A stretch of 31,687 bases of DNA, taken from positions 1 through 31,687 of the forward strand of contig DAIMNI010000020.1 in the NCBI GenBank assembly GCA_036720245.1. The letters run 5' to 3'. The stretch comes from JAAZMA01 sp036720245. GTDB taxonomy: Bacteria; Bacillota; Clostridia; Tissierellales; Tepidimicrobiaceae. Shown here piece by piece: positions 6,274 through 14,530 of this stretch. A program made the translations under genes and the position numbers. Each line of letters begins with the position of its first letter. The stretch's first letter is position 1. The notes under the pieces were generated by a model that was given only the letters and a program-made list of their open reading frames with translations, did no database searches and was not told the DNA's origin.

Positions 6274-7421
6274 ATATATTCCTCTAATGATTTAATACTT
6301 GATGCCTTTGGGGCAGTTCCCTTAATATAATTCGAAAGTATAACCTCGCTTTTCTTTAATTCACTTCTCTCTACCATTTCGGAGTATCTATGAACTTTTG
6401 TAAAATGATTTTTAGTCCTAACCAAAATATATATATTATCCATTCTATCAAACGAATCTAAAATTTCTGCATAATGTGTTGTAAAAATTAGACATGCTCC
6501 TTTTTTATTTATTTCTTTATTATTGAATATATTGATAATCATCTTAACTAATTCTTTATTAAGGTGGTTTTCTAGCTCATCTATAATTAAATATCCTCCG
6601 CTTTTTAAAGCTATAATTGCATTTTTAATAATTTTTTGTCCCCTTATGGTTCCTGATGATACTATTTCTCCCAAAGCTAAGATATGTGATTGGATTTTAA
6701 TTTGACTATTTTCAAACTCTACTTCGAAGTCCCCACCCTCATCAATCTTTCCAAGCCTTTTGATATTCTCATCAAAAACATTTAAGATATTTGTATCGAC
6801 CACACCTTGAATATAATTTATCTTATCCTTAACATCATCAAGCATTGTATTTATTGTAACTTCTGAATCCCTTGTCTCAGTAATAGCAATACTAACATCA
6901 TCTTTCAAAAATTTTAGTGATTCCTTTGCTATTTCATTCCTTCTAACTACCTTATAATTTTCATTTTCCGTGAAATCAAATATATTATTCTTAGAGGTAA
7001 CATTAGATTTAGCCTTACTTTTTAGCACTTCATCCTCATAATAAAAATGCACACCCCCATCTATATCTCTATACTTTATTTCTGATCTTAATTCAAATAC
7101 CCTATTGCCCTTATAAAAGTATACTGTCATAATTACACCATCTTTTTCAGTTTCTTTATTTAAAAATATAGATGGTACCAAATTTTCATTTAATCCTTTG
7201 TTATTTAATACTACTTCCATTGCTAAATTTAATAATCTAAGCGAGGTAGTCTTTCCTGCTGCATTAATTCCTATAATAGATATAGTTTGTTGTGTATTTA
7301 CTGCACTCCAAACTTTATAGACTCCACTACTTTCCATTATCTTATCTGGTGCTGTAAAATCAATATCAAAAGGTTCATTGAAAATTATAATATTATCGAA
7401 TTTAACCCTTAAAATTTTCAT
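6258..7421 (-). CDS. ABC-type AAA ATPase (AAA_15/AAA_21, RloA/AriA/AbiL-like)
   Basis: 387 residues. Walker A is GINAAGKT (51-58). The middle ~150 residues are poorly conserved and probably hold the short coiled-coil insertion. The ABC-like signature is EIVSSGTIRG (252-261), Walker B is LIIDELE (278-284) and the H-loop histidine is H316 in FTTHY. This is the OLD/RloA/SMC-like ATPase layout used by many two-gene anti-phage systems, in which the ATPase senses infection and holds or releases a partner nuclease. GGGAGG precedes the ATG. The promoter upstream contains a palindromic operator, so the pair is probably repressed. Downstream it overlaps the TOPRIM-like gene. ATPase class is firm; defence role is inference from architecture and the adjacent nuclease pseudogene. 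Confidence 0.75.
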   Translation of the reverse strand: MKILRVKFDNIIIFNEPFDIDFTAPDKIMESSGVYKVWSAVNTQQTISIIGINAAGKTTSLRLLNLAMEVVLNNKGLNENLVPSIFLNKETEKDGVIMTVYFYKGNRVFELRSEIKYRDIDGGVHFYYEDEVLKSKAKSNVTSKNNIFDFTENENYKVVRRNEIAKESLKFLKDDVSIAITETRDSEVTINTMLDDVKDKINYIQGVVDTNILNVFDENIKRLGKIDEGGDFEVEFENSQIKIQSHILALGEIVSSGTIRGQKIIKNAIIALKSGGYLIIDELENHLNKELVKMIINIFNNKEINKKGACLIFTTHYAEILDSFDRMDNIYILVRTKNHFTKVHRYSEMVERSELKKSEVILSNYIKGTAPKASSIKSLEEYICNMI

Positions 7422-7441
7422 ATAATCCCTCCCATATTCTT

Positions 7442-7470
7442 ATTATATCACAATATGGTGTGATTTAAAC
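7442..7470 (-). promoter_or_regulatory. Promoter with palindromic operator for the ATPase/TOPRIM pair
   Basis: On the minus strand a perfect TATAAT (7447-7442) stands 16-17 bases from a TTTAAA/GTTTAA -35 (7464-7470). The spacer contains ATCACA-6-TGTGAT (7447-7464), a dyad that fills the space between -35 and -10. A repressor bound there would block RNA polymerase. A TGATTTAAACATTATT stretch at 7461-7476 also recurs nearly exactly at 7496-7511. Confidence 0.6.
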
Positions 7471-7508
7471 ATTATTTTTGTTTATATTTAATAATCATTT
7501 AAACATTA

Positions 7509-7999
7509 TTATGTTTTATACTTTTTCCTTTGATTTTCCATAAGTAGATCTAATCTTTTATACCAATCATATCCCATATGAGCATTTAAAAGTAGAATAA
7601 TTTCTTCCAATGTCCAAATCTGTATTCTAGGATCCATATTCTTTATGTCTTCGTTTACGTACCCAGTACAGAATAAAACACCCCTATTAATTTTATCATT
7701 AATTATTGAATATCCAAAGGCTCTTACAGTCTCCATCGTCAATTTACTTGTCTTATATAGTTTGCATTCAACATATACCTTTTCATTTCCATCTTCCTAG
7801 TAAAAGGTTGTAATAAAAATCTTAAAAGATTTTTAACCTCCATTTCTTCAATATTTATAATGTTTCTTATATATTCATCCACCCATTCTCGATAAGGAAT
7901 TCTAAATCTTGGATATATAATCTCGCCATTATTAACTAACTCTAACCATTCTTCGAAATTGCTATAATCATCAGTATATAATTCTTCATATAACTCCAT
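7509..7999 (-). pseudogene. Frameshifted Mrr-like restriction endonuclease
   Basis: Two abutting frames encode parts of one protein. The first starts at the ATG at 7999 (GGGGGTG six bases upstream) with MELYEELYTDD and runs to LLQPFT near 7803. The second frame, entered near 7796-7803, reads EDGNEKVYVECKLYKTSK, then METVRAFGYSIINDK and a tail ending at 7509. YVECKL is the E-x-K catalytic strand of Mrr/PD-(D/E)XK nucleases, and GVLFCTGY with IQIWTLEEI match the usual later strands. The span of 491 bases is not a multiple of three, consistent with one indel. The gene lies 87 bases upstream of the ATPase gene on the same strand and may have been part of the same system. Programmed frameshifting is possible but no slippery heptamer is evident. 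Confidence 0.7.
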
Positions 8000-8081
8000 G
8001 ATATTCACCCCCATTATTTCGCAATAATAATATTTCTTAAAGTTTGATTCAATCCTAATTATAATTATTACCACTATCCCT

Positions 8082-8124
8082 ATAACTTACATTTAGGGGG
8101 ACTGTCCCCCTAAATGTAAGTTAT
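8082..8124. repeat. Palindrome repeat, copy 2
   Basis: A perfect 21-bp inverted repeat with one central T (8103) and core GGGGGAC/GTCCCCC. With the hairpin that follows it forms the ~80-base unit also seen at 5571-5655. Confidence 0.8.
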
Positions 8125-8129
8125 TTTTC

Positions 8130-8163
8130 ACCAAAATGAAACCAGAAGCCTAAGCCTCTGGTT
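8130..8163 (-). terminator. Terminator of the peptide-uptake operon
   Basis: On the minus strand AACCAGA/TCTGGTT arms with a ten-base loop are followed by TCATTTTGG. It lies about 25 bases after the stop of the last amidohydrolase. The same hairpin, degenerate, follows the TOPRIM-like gene. Confidence 0.5.
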
Positions 8164-8187
8164 CCAGTATATAAATTTTTAGGGGGA

Positions 8188-9330
8188 CTAATTTTTTTTG
8201 TAGACTATTTTCCCATTTATTATAGTGTATTGAACATTAGCATTAGTATCTAATGCAGGAATACCATTAAATATAACTAAGTCGGCATCTTTTCCTTTTT
8301 CAATGGAGCCTAGTCTATCATCAATGCCCAATATTTTTGCAGGATTTATTGTAAGCATATTGATTACCCTCTCAATATCTCCACCAAATCTAATTACCTC
8401 GCCTGCTTGAATTATTATGGCATCGGGTTTAAATATAGGGCCATCTGTCATTATTGCACAAACTACACCTTTTCTATCTAGTTCTATAACACTATATATA
8501 TCTATTTTCCCACATTCACCAGGGAGTAACAATACTCCTATAGGACCATAAATAACTCCCTTTAGGTTTTTGGAGGCTATAATATCTTCATAAAAATCAC
8601 TGGCTCCCCAAGCGTGGTCTAATGTAAAATCTATATCGAATTCTTCACAAATTCTAATGATAGTTAGCATATCAAATTGTTCACAATGAACCTTTAAAGG
8701 TATTTCCTTTTTTAAAACTCTAGAAACATTTTCAAGGCCTTGATTAAAAGGAGTATTCTTATCCTTTTCTTTTTTTTCCATATATTCTTTTGTCTTTATA
8801 AAAGTCTCCCTCAATACATTGGCAATTCCCATACGAGTCATAGGCATTTGATTTCTTTCCCCATAAACTCCTTTAGGATTACCACCAAGGGCAGCCTTTA
8901 AGGCTACAGGATTTTTGATGCACATATCTTCTATATTATCGCCATAGGATTTTACAGCACATACCATACCACCTATTACATTCCCACTTCCTGGGGCAAT
9001 GGCAGAAGTAGTAACTCCAGCTTCAATGGCTCTTTGGAACATAGGAGATTCAGTGTCTATAGAATATATGGATTCCACTTCTGGTGTAGCATTTTTAGTC
9101 ATTTCATTTAAATCTTGTTCTTCCATATCTGCTCCAAAGCCACTTATATGACTATGGGCATCTATTATTCCAGGGATTACAACTAGGCCTTCTCCATTTA
9201 TAATTTGCCCTTCAGGTAATTCTAAGGATTCTCCTACATCTACTATTTTCCCATCTTCAATTAGTATATCTCCTTTTTCTATTACCCTGTTTGCTGAAGT
9301 AAATATTTTAGCATCCTTAATTACCAGCAT
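8188..9330 (-). CDS. Metal-dependent amidohydrolase, catalytic copy
   Basis: 380 residues, an amidohydrolase-superfamily TIM barrel with flanking beta-sandwich. Metal and catalytic residues are visible in order: H59 and H61 in PGIIDAHSHI, H215 in PLKVHCE, H239 in TLDHAWG and D296 in MTDGP. The C-terminal NPAKILGIDDRLGSIEKGKDAD segment is typical of imidazolonepropionase- or prolidase-like members. No signal peptide, so cytoplasmic. It is the last gene of the Opp operon and overlaps its inactive paralogue by 10 bases; GGAGGGA precedes the ATG. Given transporter and carboxypeptidase upstream, it probably opens an amide or peptide bond in an imported peptide-like compound. Superfamily is firm; substrate unknown. 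Confidence 0.8.
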   Translation of the reverse strand: MLVIKDAKIFTSANRVIEKGDILIEDGKIVDVGESLELPEGQIINGEGLVVIPGIIDAHSHISGFGADMEEQDLNEMTKNATPEVESIYSIDTESPMFQRAIEAGVTTSAIAPGSGNVIGGMVCAVKSYGDNIEDMCIKNPVALKAALGGNPKGVYGERNQMPMTRMGIANVLRETFIKTKEYMEKKEKDKNTPFNQGLENVSRVLKKEIPLKVHCEQFDMLTIIRICEEFDIDFTLDHAWGASDFYEDIIASKNLKGVIYGPIGVLLLPGECGKIDIYSVIELDRKGVVCAIMTDGPIFKPDAIIIQAGEVIRFGGDIERVINMLTINPAKILGIDDRLGSIEKGKDADLVIFNGIPALDTNANVQYTIINGKIVYKKN

Positions 9331-10472
9331 GAGCCATCCCTCCTAGCATTTAGGATATTTTTTCCATTAATAAAAGTAGCCTCTACTTTAGCCCTATAGG
9401 TTTTAATTGGATTATCACTCCATATTACAATATCTGCATCTTTGCCTATTTCTATAGAACCTATTCTATCATCTACACCAAGTATTTTAGCAGGAATAGA
9501 AGTAATCATCTTTAATACATTCTCACTATCAATTCCATTTTTATAACATAATATAGCATTCCATAAAAGTGACTCTTTCCCTGAAGACATATTATCTCCA
9601 CAGGAGCTAATGGCTATGTCTATTCCATCTTTTATTAGTTTATTAATGCTAGAAAAATCTACATTACCATTTGCAGAAGCCATACCATTGGCTAAATCTC
9701 CTAAGATTATACTATATTCATTGGACATAATGCTTCCAGTATTATCTCCTAAACCAAAGGCGCCTGTAAATACAATTTCTGTAGGAAAACTCTTTAATGC
9801 AAATTCAATGGCATCCATTTCAGCCTTAGTATTGCAATTAATAAATAAAGGAATTTCCCCGCTAACTATATCTTTTAAAGCTTCAGATTGAATATCAAAA
9901 TCCCTATCTTCTTTTCTATCATATTCCTCTGCTTTAATTAGAGCCTCTTGTAATAAAGCAATAGCCCCCATTTTAGTCATTGGGCACATATCTCTTTTAC
10001 CATATAGATTTTTTACATTCTTAGATATTGAAGCTACCATGGCTACCTTTTCCTTAACCAACATTTCATAAGGATGCTTCCCGTAGGTCTTAAATACTGC
10101 AGCATATCCACCTAAAACATTAGAAGTTGAAGGAGTTATTCCTGCACTAGTTATCCCATATTCAAAAACCCTTTGAAACATCATATTATCTTGGTCAAAA
10201 GCGTAAACTACATTCATTTCTGGAGTAATAGGGTCTGAATGTTCTCCTAAATCATTATCCCTCCAGCCTGGCCCCATGGCCCCCCATACATTAAGGGATT
10301 CAATAAAACCTGGAAATACTATCTTACCCTTTGCATCAAATACTTCACAATCTTTAGAAACCGTTAGATTTTTACCTATATCTTTAATAATATTTCCTTC
10401 AATTAAAACATCTGTATCTTCTAATATATTTCCTATACCATCATAAACTGTTCCGCCTTTAATTAGAATCAT
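9321..10472 (-). CDS. Amidohydrolase paralogue lacking metal ligands (pseudoenzyme)
   Basis: 383 residues, alignable along its length with the next gene, sharing the spacing of PGFIE, ITSAGITPS, SNVLGG, YGKRDMCPMTKMG and IPAKILGVDDRIGSIEIGKDAD. All aligned metal ligands are replaced: HSH becomes L60-N-V62, the HC histidine becomes N in FINCN, DHAW becomes TGAF, and TDG becomes SCG. The frame is intact with a good ribosome site (AAGGAGG), so it is not decaying. The 10-base overlap with the catalytic copy implies equimolar synthesis and probably a hetero-oligomer with a structural or regulatory subunit. Alternatively it could use a different chemistry. Loss of ligands is seen; the partner role is inference. 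Confidence 0.75.
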   Translation of the reverse strand: MILIKGGTVYDGIGNILEDTDVLIEGNIIKDIGKNLTVSKDCEVFDAKGKIVFPGFIESLNVWGAMGPGWRDNDLGEHSDPITPEMNVVYAFDQDNMMFQRVFEYGITSAGITPSTSNVLGGYAAVFKTYGKHPYEMLVKEKVAMVASISKNVKNLYGKRDMCPMTKMGAIALLQEALIKAEEYDRKEDRDFDIQSEALKDIVSGEIPLFINCNTKAEMDAIEFALKSFPTEIVFTGAFGLGDNTGSIMSNEYSIILGDLANGMASANGNVDFSSINKLIKDGIDIAISSCGDNMSSGKESLLWNAILCYKNGIDSENVLKMITSIPAKILGVDDRIGSIEIGKDADIVIWSDNPIKTYRAKVEATFINGKNILNARRDGSCW

Positions 10473-10483
10473 AGGATACCTCC

Positions 10484-11869
10484 TTAATTCCTATTCAAGT
10501 AATCTGCTACAATTAAACCACATTCTAATTGTATACTTACAAGTTTTTTAATAGGTACTACTTCATAATTAATCTCTTTTTCTAAAACTTCACTTAAATT
10601 CTTCAATCTTTCTAAGGAAATATTAAAGGCCTCCTGTAAGGCTTCTTTCTTATTAGGATTGTCCTCTTTATTTGCCTCCATTTTTTCTATTTCCATTTCA
10701 TGGGCTCTAACTAATAGTCCTAAGGATAGCATTTTATAGAATTTAGCCACTAATAAATTGTCAAATTTCTCTGCTACAGTAGCCATCTTAGCAAAATTAG
10801 GATCCCCTTCTACCATTTTTCTAGTAGCATCATTGCTACCACCATTAGTAAAAGCTTCTAATGCTAGTTTAAAAGGATTATTATCTGCCATATATTCTTT
10901 TGTATTCTTTAGTATTCCTTTAATAAAAGCATCCGTTTCTTCACTAAAGTCTAAACTCTTCAAAACTGCATCTTTTCTAGTAATATCTGCTGGAGATAAA
11001 TCAGCAATTCTTTTATCATAAAAATAGGGTAATTCAGTTAAAAGGGTGAAAGCGTCACAAACTTCTTTGGCATAATCTGCACTACAAGTTCCAACTTTAA
11101 TGATTTCTCCAGGATTTTCAGCTCCATACTTTTCTAAATAATCATAGTTTTGTTGTATACCTAAATCTTGATATATAGCATCATCATAAGCCACACAGTA
11201 AGGTGCCTCAGGTTCACCTAAATTAAGTGGTATACCTTGTTTTTTAGCTGCATTTCTTAAATCTTCATATATCTCCCTAGCTTCCTTCGATATATACCAG
11301 TAGACCCCACCAAAACCAGCATTATGCAATGAATATATAAACTTTGGTTTAATATCATCTATTAAATCCATCATAGCCTTAGTTTCAGGTATGGTGTCAT
11401 GAAAATGTAATTCCTTATAATCAATAGGAAATGTCCAATCCACTTGCTGATGCCCTACAGGTCTAAAGAAATTTCTAGAATAATTATATAATGTGTAAGG
11501 CCCTTTAAACCAATTTTCATTTAATCTTGTCCCATCTCTATCCCAAGATTTAACTATATACCAAGTATAGTCTAATTCATCCCTTAGTTCTTTGTTTTCA
11601 GCTAATTCTCTTGTGAAATATTCTAACATCATAGTGCCTATAGGCTCATTAGGATGAGGGCATCCAAACATTAATCCATTCTTAGAACCATTTCCAATTT
11701 TTAGGCAATACAAAGGATGATTGTCCCTAGTTCTGCCCATTTCAAATAATTCTACAATATCTGGAAATTCCTCTGCTAATTTTTTGCTACTAGCATCCAT
11801 TTCTTCTACAGTTAGAAATTCCTTATAATCTGGAATATTATTTATTACATTTTCAAATACTTCCTTCAT
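10484..11869 (-). CDS. M14-family zinc carboxypeptidase, cytoplasmic
   Basis: 461 residues. The M14 zinc site is visible as HPNE (H72, E75) in GCPHPNEPIG and H182 in YSLHNAGFGG. Substrate-binding-type arginine and asparagine residues occur in DRDGTRLNEN and YNYSRNFFRP. There is no signal peptide, unlike secreted carboxypeptidases, so it should act on imported substrates. The C-terminal ~150 residues are helical and not recognised. AAGGGGG seven bases before the ATG supports the start. It follows the binding-protein gene and precedes the amidohydrolase pair, with 11 bases to the next start. M14 membership is firm; the exact peptide or amino-acyl substrate is unknown. Confidence 0.8.
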   Translation of the reverse strand: MKEVFENVINNIPDYKEFLTVEEMDASSKKLAEEFPDIVELFEMGRTRDNHPLYCLKIGNGSKNGLMFGCPHPNEPIGTMMLEYFTRELAENKELRDELDYTWYIVKSWDRDGTRLNENWFKGPYTLYNYSRNFFRPVGHQQVDWTFPIDYKELHFHDTIPETKAMMDLIDDIKPKFIYSLHNAGFGGVYWYISKEAREIYEDLRNAAKKQGIPLNLGEPEAPYCVAYDDAIYQDLGIQQNYDYLEKYGAENPGEIIKVGTCSADYAKEVCDAFTLLTELPYFYDKRIADLSPADITRKDAVLKSLDFSEETDAFIKGILKNTKEYMADNNPFKLALEAFTNGGSNDATRKMVEGDPNFAKMATVAEKFDNLLVAKFYKMLSLGLLVRAHEMEIEKMEANKEDNPNKKEALQEAFNISLERLKNLSEVLEKEINYEVVPIKKLVSIQLECGLIVADYLNRN

Positions 11870-11890
11870 GTTTCTGCCCCCTTAGATTTT

Positions 11891-11926
11891 AGCTAATCAT
11901 ATATCTAAAAAGATATATGATTAGCT
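11891..11926. repeat. Perfect 16-bp stem-loop between oppA-like and M14 genes
   Basis: AGCTAATCATATATCT, four As, then its exact complement. No U-run follows in the direction of transcription. Position just after the binding-protein gene suggests it protects the 3' end of that mRNA segment or partly reduces downstream transcription, as is common after binding-protein genes. Confidence 0.75.
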
Positions 11927-11940
11927 TTGTAAATCGTAGA

Positions 11941-13527
11941 TTATTTTATATCAGTAAAAGTATATTCTTGCCATCCCCATTTGCCAGCTCCATCTATTGG
12001 CAAGTTGATAAATTTATCATTATTAGCATCATAGCTAGCAAATGCTACTATAGGTAAATATGGTAAATCTTCTGCTAATATAGCTTGAGCTTTTTTGTAG
12101 TATTCTGCTCTTTCAGCTTGATCTCCAGTAGCAGCACCTTTAGCTAATAAATCATCAAATTCTTTATTGTTATATTCTCCATAATTACTATATTGTCCTG
12201 CTCCTAGTCGTTTTTGAAGAGCAGCTGGGTCTGGCCCCATAAAACCACCTTGTAGTTCTAACATAAAGTCTCTATTAACGTCTACCTTTTCAGACCAGGC
12301 ATTAAATTCATGAACTTGTACTTTTAGCTCTATACCTGCCTTAGCTAAAGTAGCTTCCATCAATTTAGCTGCATCAGGATACCCTCCATCTTCAAATACA
12401 TCAATAGTAAGTCCACTTACATAATAACCATTGGCATCTTTTGTATATCCTGCATCTTCTAATATTTTTATAGCTCCGTCAATATTAAATTTAGGAGCAA
12501 TATCTTCACTATTGCTAACCCATTCTATTAATGATGGATACATATTATATTCAGGTTTTTGTATTCCATTAAAAATCTTCTCAGATATTTCTTCTCTATT
12601 TATTGCAGTGGCAATAGCCCTTCTTACATTTACATCTTGTAATTTTTCTTCTTTTAAATTAAAAATTATTCTCATAGGAGATGGATATTCATTTAATTGT
12701 AATCTAATGTTTCCATTAGCCTGTAGTTCTTCTACATTAGCAGATGGTACAGATTCATATACATCTATATCGCCATTTAATAATGCTTGAATTGCAGTTG
12801 CATCATCGGGAATTATAGTAAAGATTAATTTATCTAATTTTGGTGCTCCTTCATGATAATCTGGATTTGCAACTAAAGTAATGCCTTCTCCTTGTTTAAA
12901 ATCTGAAAGTTTAAATGGCCCAGAACCTATAGGATCTTTTGAAGCTGGATTATCTTCCCAAGGTTGTCCATTATTAAATATATGCTCTGGTAATATAAAG
13001 GTTGCGTACCAGCCTAAATCAGCTATAAATGAAACATCTGCTTTATTCATATTAAATACTACGGTATAATCATCTGGTGTATCAATGGAATCTACGATTG
13101 CTAGTCTAGAGCTCATATAGTAGCTTGGATTTTCCTTTATAGTATCAAAAGTATATTTTACGTCTTTACTAGTTACTTTTTCCCCATCATGCCATTTTGC
13201 ATCATCTCTTAGATTAAAAGTAACAGTTTTGCCATCTTCACTTACATCCCAATCTGTGGCTAAGTCTGGAATAATTTGCTTACTTGCATCTAATTTAACT
13301 AGCCTATTAAATATATTTTGGACAATAGCATAAGCATAGTCATCTGGTGCAGTATCTGGATTAAAGGACATTGGATCCCCAGTAGTTCTTATTATTAGTA
13401 CCTTTTCCCCTACATCCTGCCCATTGCCTTCACTTTTCTGTGGTGTATTCCCCTTACCACCACAACCTGCCAATAGACTCATTGTTAATACAATTGTTAA
13501 ACTTAAATACAATAATCTTTTTTTCAC
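11941..13527 (-). CDS. oppA: Peptide ABC transporter substrate-binding lipoprotein (family 5)
   Basis: 528 residues. A lipoprotein signal peptide ends at LLAGC with C22 as the lipidated cysteine. The mature protein is a DppA/OppA-type binding protein: TDWDVSEDGKTVTFNLRDDAKWHDG, read in parts, with GSGPF and the family's usual RRAIATAINREEI region. It captures peptides or nickel-type ligands outside the membrane and delivers them to the permeases encoded upstream. Translation starts with GTG at 13527, six bases after AGGAGGG. In the operon it follows the ATPase genes. Family is firm; the specific ligand cannot be read from sequence, though the downstream peptidases favour a peptide-like one. 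Confidence 0.85.
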   Translation of the reverse strand: MKKRLLYLSLTIVLTMSLLAGCGGKGNTPQKSEGNGQDVGEKVLIIRTTGDPMSFNPDTAPDDYAYAIVQNIFNRLVKLDASKQIIPDLATDWDVSEDGKTVTFNLRDDAKWHDGEKVTSKDVKYTFDTIKENPSYYMSSRLAIVDSIDTPDDYTVVFNMNKADVSFIADLGWYATFILPEHIFNNGQPWEDNPASKDPIGSGPFKLSDFKQGEGITLVANPDYHEGAPKLDKLIFTIIPDDATAIQALLNGDIDVYESVPSANVEELQANGNIRLQLNEYPSPMRIIFNLKEEKLQDVNVRRAIATAINREEISEKIFNGIQKPEYNMYPSLIEWVSNSEDIAPKFNIDGAIKILEDAGYTKDANGYYVSGLTIDVFEDGGYPDAAKLMEATLAKAGIELKVQVHEFNAWSEKVDVNRDFMLELQGGFMGPDPAALQKRLGAGQYSNYGEYNNKEFDDLLAKGAATGDQAERAEYYKKAQAILAEDLPYLPIVAFASYDANNDKFINLPIDGAGKWGWQEYTFTDIK

Positions 13528-13546
13528 TTTTTACCCTCCTGTCAAA

Positions 13547-14530
13547 TTATTTTATTTTATCGCATGCTACTATATGATCTTTTCCAATATCACGAGTAGC
13601 AGGATATTCCTTGAAACATTCTTTTGTTTTTCTAGGACATCTAGGAGCAAAATAGCATCCAGGTCCTGGATTAATAGGTGTTGGTGGTTCTCCTTCAATA
13701 TTTATTTTTTCCACTATTTCATCTGGATCTATGGAAGCACAATTAGAAATTAGAGCCTGGGTATAGGGATGTTTTGGATTATTAATTATTTCATCACTGT
13801 CTCCATATTCCACAATTCTACCAAGATACATAACAGCAACCTTATTGGAAATATATCTAGTTAATGCTATATCATGACTAATAAATATTATGGCTGCATC
13901 CTTTTCTCTACTTAATTTTAAAAGCATATTAATAATATCAGCTCTTACAGATACGTCTAACATGGACACAGGCTCATCAGCTATTATAAATTTTGGATCT
14001 ACTGACATGGCTCTTAGTATGGATATTCTTTGTAATTGTCCACCAGATAATTCATGGGGGTATCTTTTCATAATATCTTCTGCAGGATGAAGTCCGCCAA
14101 ATTCTAAAGCCTCTATACATAATTTTCTTCTTTCTTCATCATTTTTCCCTATGGAATGAATCTTTAATGGTCTGATTAAAATTTGCTCTATGGTATCCCT
14201 TGGAGTAAAAGAATCATAGGGATTTTGAAATATAATCTGTACCAATCTTCTAAAACCTTTTTCATCTTTTTTAATTAATTGACCAGTAGATATATTGTCA
14301 ATAAATACATCCCCAGCTGTTGGATTTTCTAGTCTAACTAAAATTCTACCTAGTGTAGATTTTCCACATCCTGATTCTCCAATAACCCCTAGTATTTCTC
14401 CTTTTCCTAATTCTAGAGAAACCCCATCTACAGCTTTTACCCATTGTTTTTCCTTTAATTTAATTCCATTTTTTATAGGATACCATTTAGATACATTATC
14501 TATTTTTATAAAAGAATTCTTTTTTGTCAT
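13547..14530 (-). CDS. oppF: Peptide ABC transporter ATPase, OppF/DppF type
   Basis: 327 residues. Walker A is GESGCGKST, the signature is LSGGQLQR, Walker B ends FIIADEP, and the H-loop histidine lies in FISHD. The C-terminal oligo_HPY extension carries the cysteine pattern CYFAPRCP, KECF, then a late cysteine, usual for this class. It couples ATP hydrolysis to import together with the OppD-type subunit. The start codon abuts the preceding stop exactly, with GGAGGTG as ribosome site. Confidence 0.88.
   Translation of the reverse strand: MTKKNSFIKIDNVSKWYPIKNGIKLKEKQWVKAVDGVSLELGKGEILGVIGESGCGKSTLGRILVRLENPTAGDVFIDNISTGQLIKKDEKGFRRLVQIIFQNPYDSFTPRDTIEQILIRPLKIHSIGKNDEERRKLCIEALEFGGLHPAEDIMKRYPHELSGGQLQRISILRAMSVDPKFIIADEPVSMLDVSVRADIINMLLKLSREKDAAIIFISHDIALTRYISNKVAVMYLGRIVEYGDSDEIINNPKHPYTQALISNCASIDPDEIVEKINIEGEPPTPINPGPGCYFAPRCPRKTKECFKEYPATRDIGKDHIVACDKIK

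Noticed and set aside
7739..8074. A separate intact 111-residue gene upstream of the 77-residue frame
   Set aside because: The catalytic YVECKL strand is readable only by joining the two frames, and the far upstream start has no ribosome site, so one frameshifted gene is the better reading.
9321..10472. The inactive amidohydrolase as a decaying pseudogene
   Set aside because: The frame is intact over 383 codons with a strong ribosome site, conserved non-catalytic motifs and operon overlap, so it looks maintained.
12431..12790. 119-codon plus-strand frame opposite the peptide-binding protein gene
   Set aside because: Antisense to a well-conserved family protein, no ribosome site and no recognisable motif.
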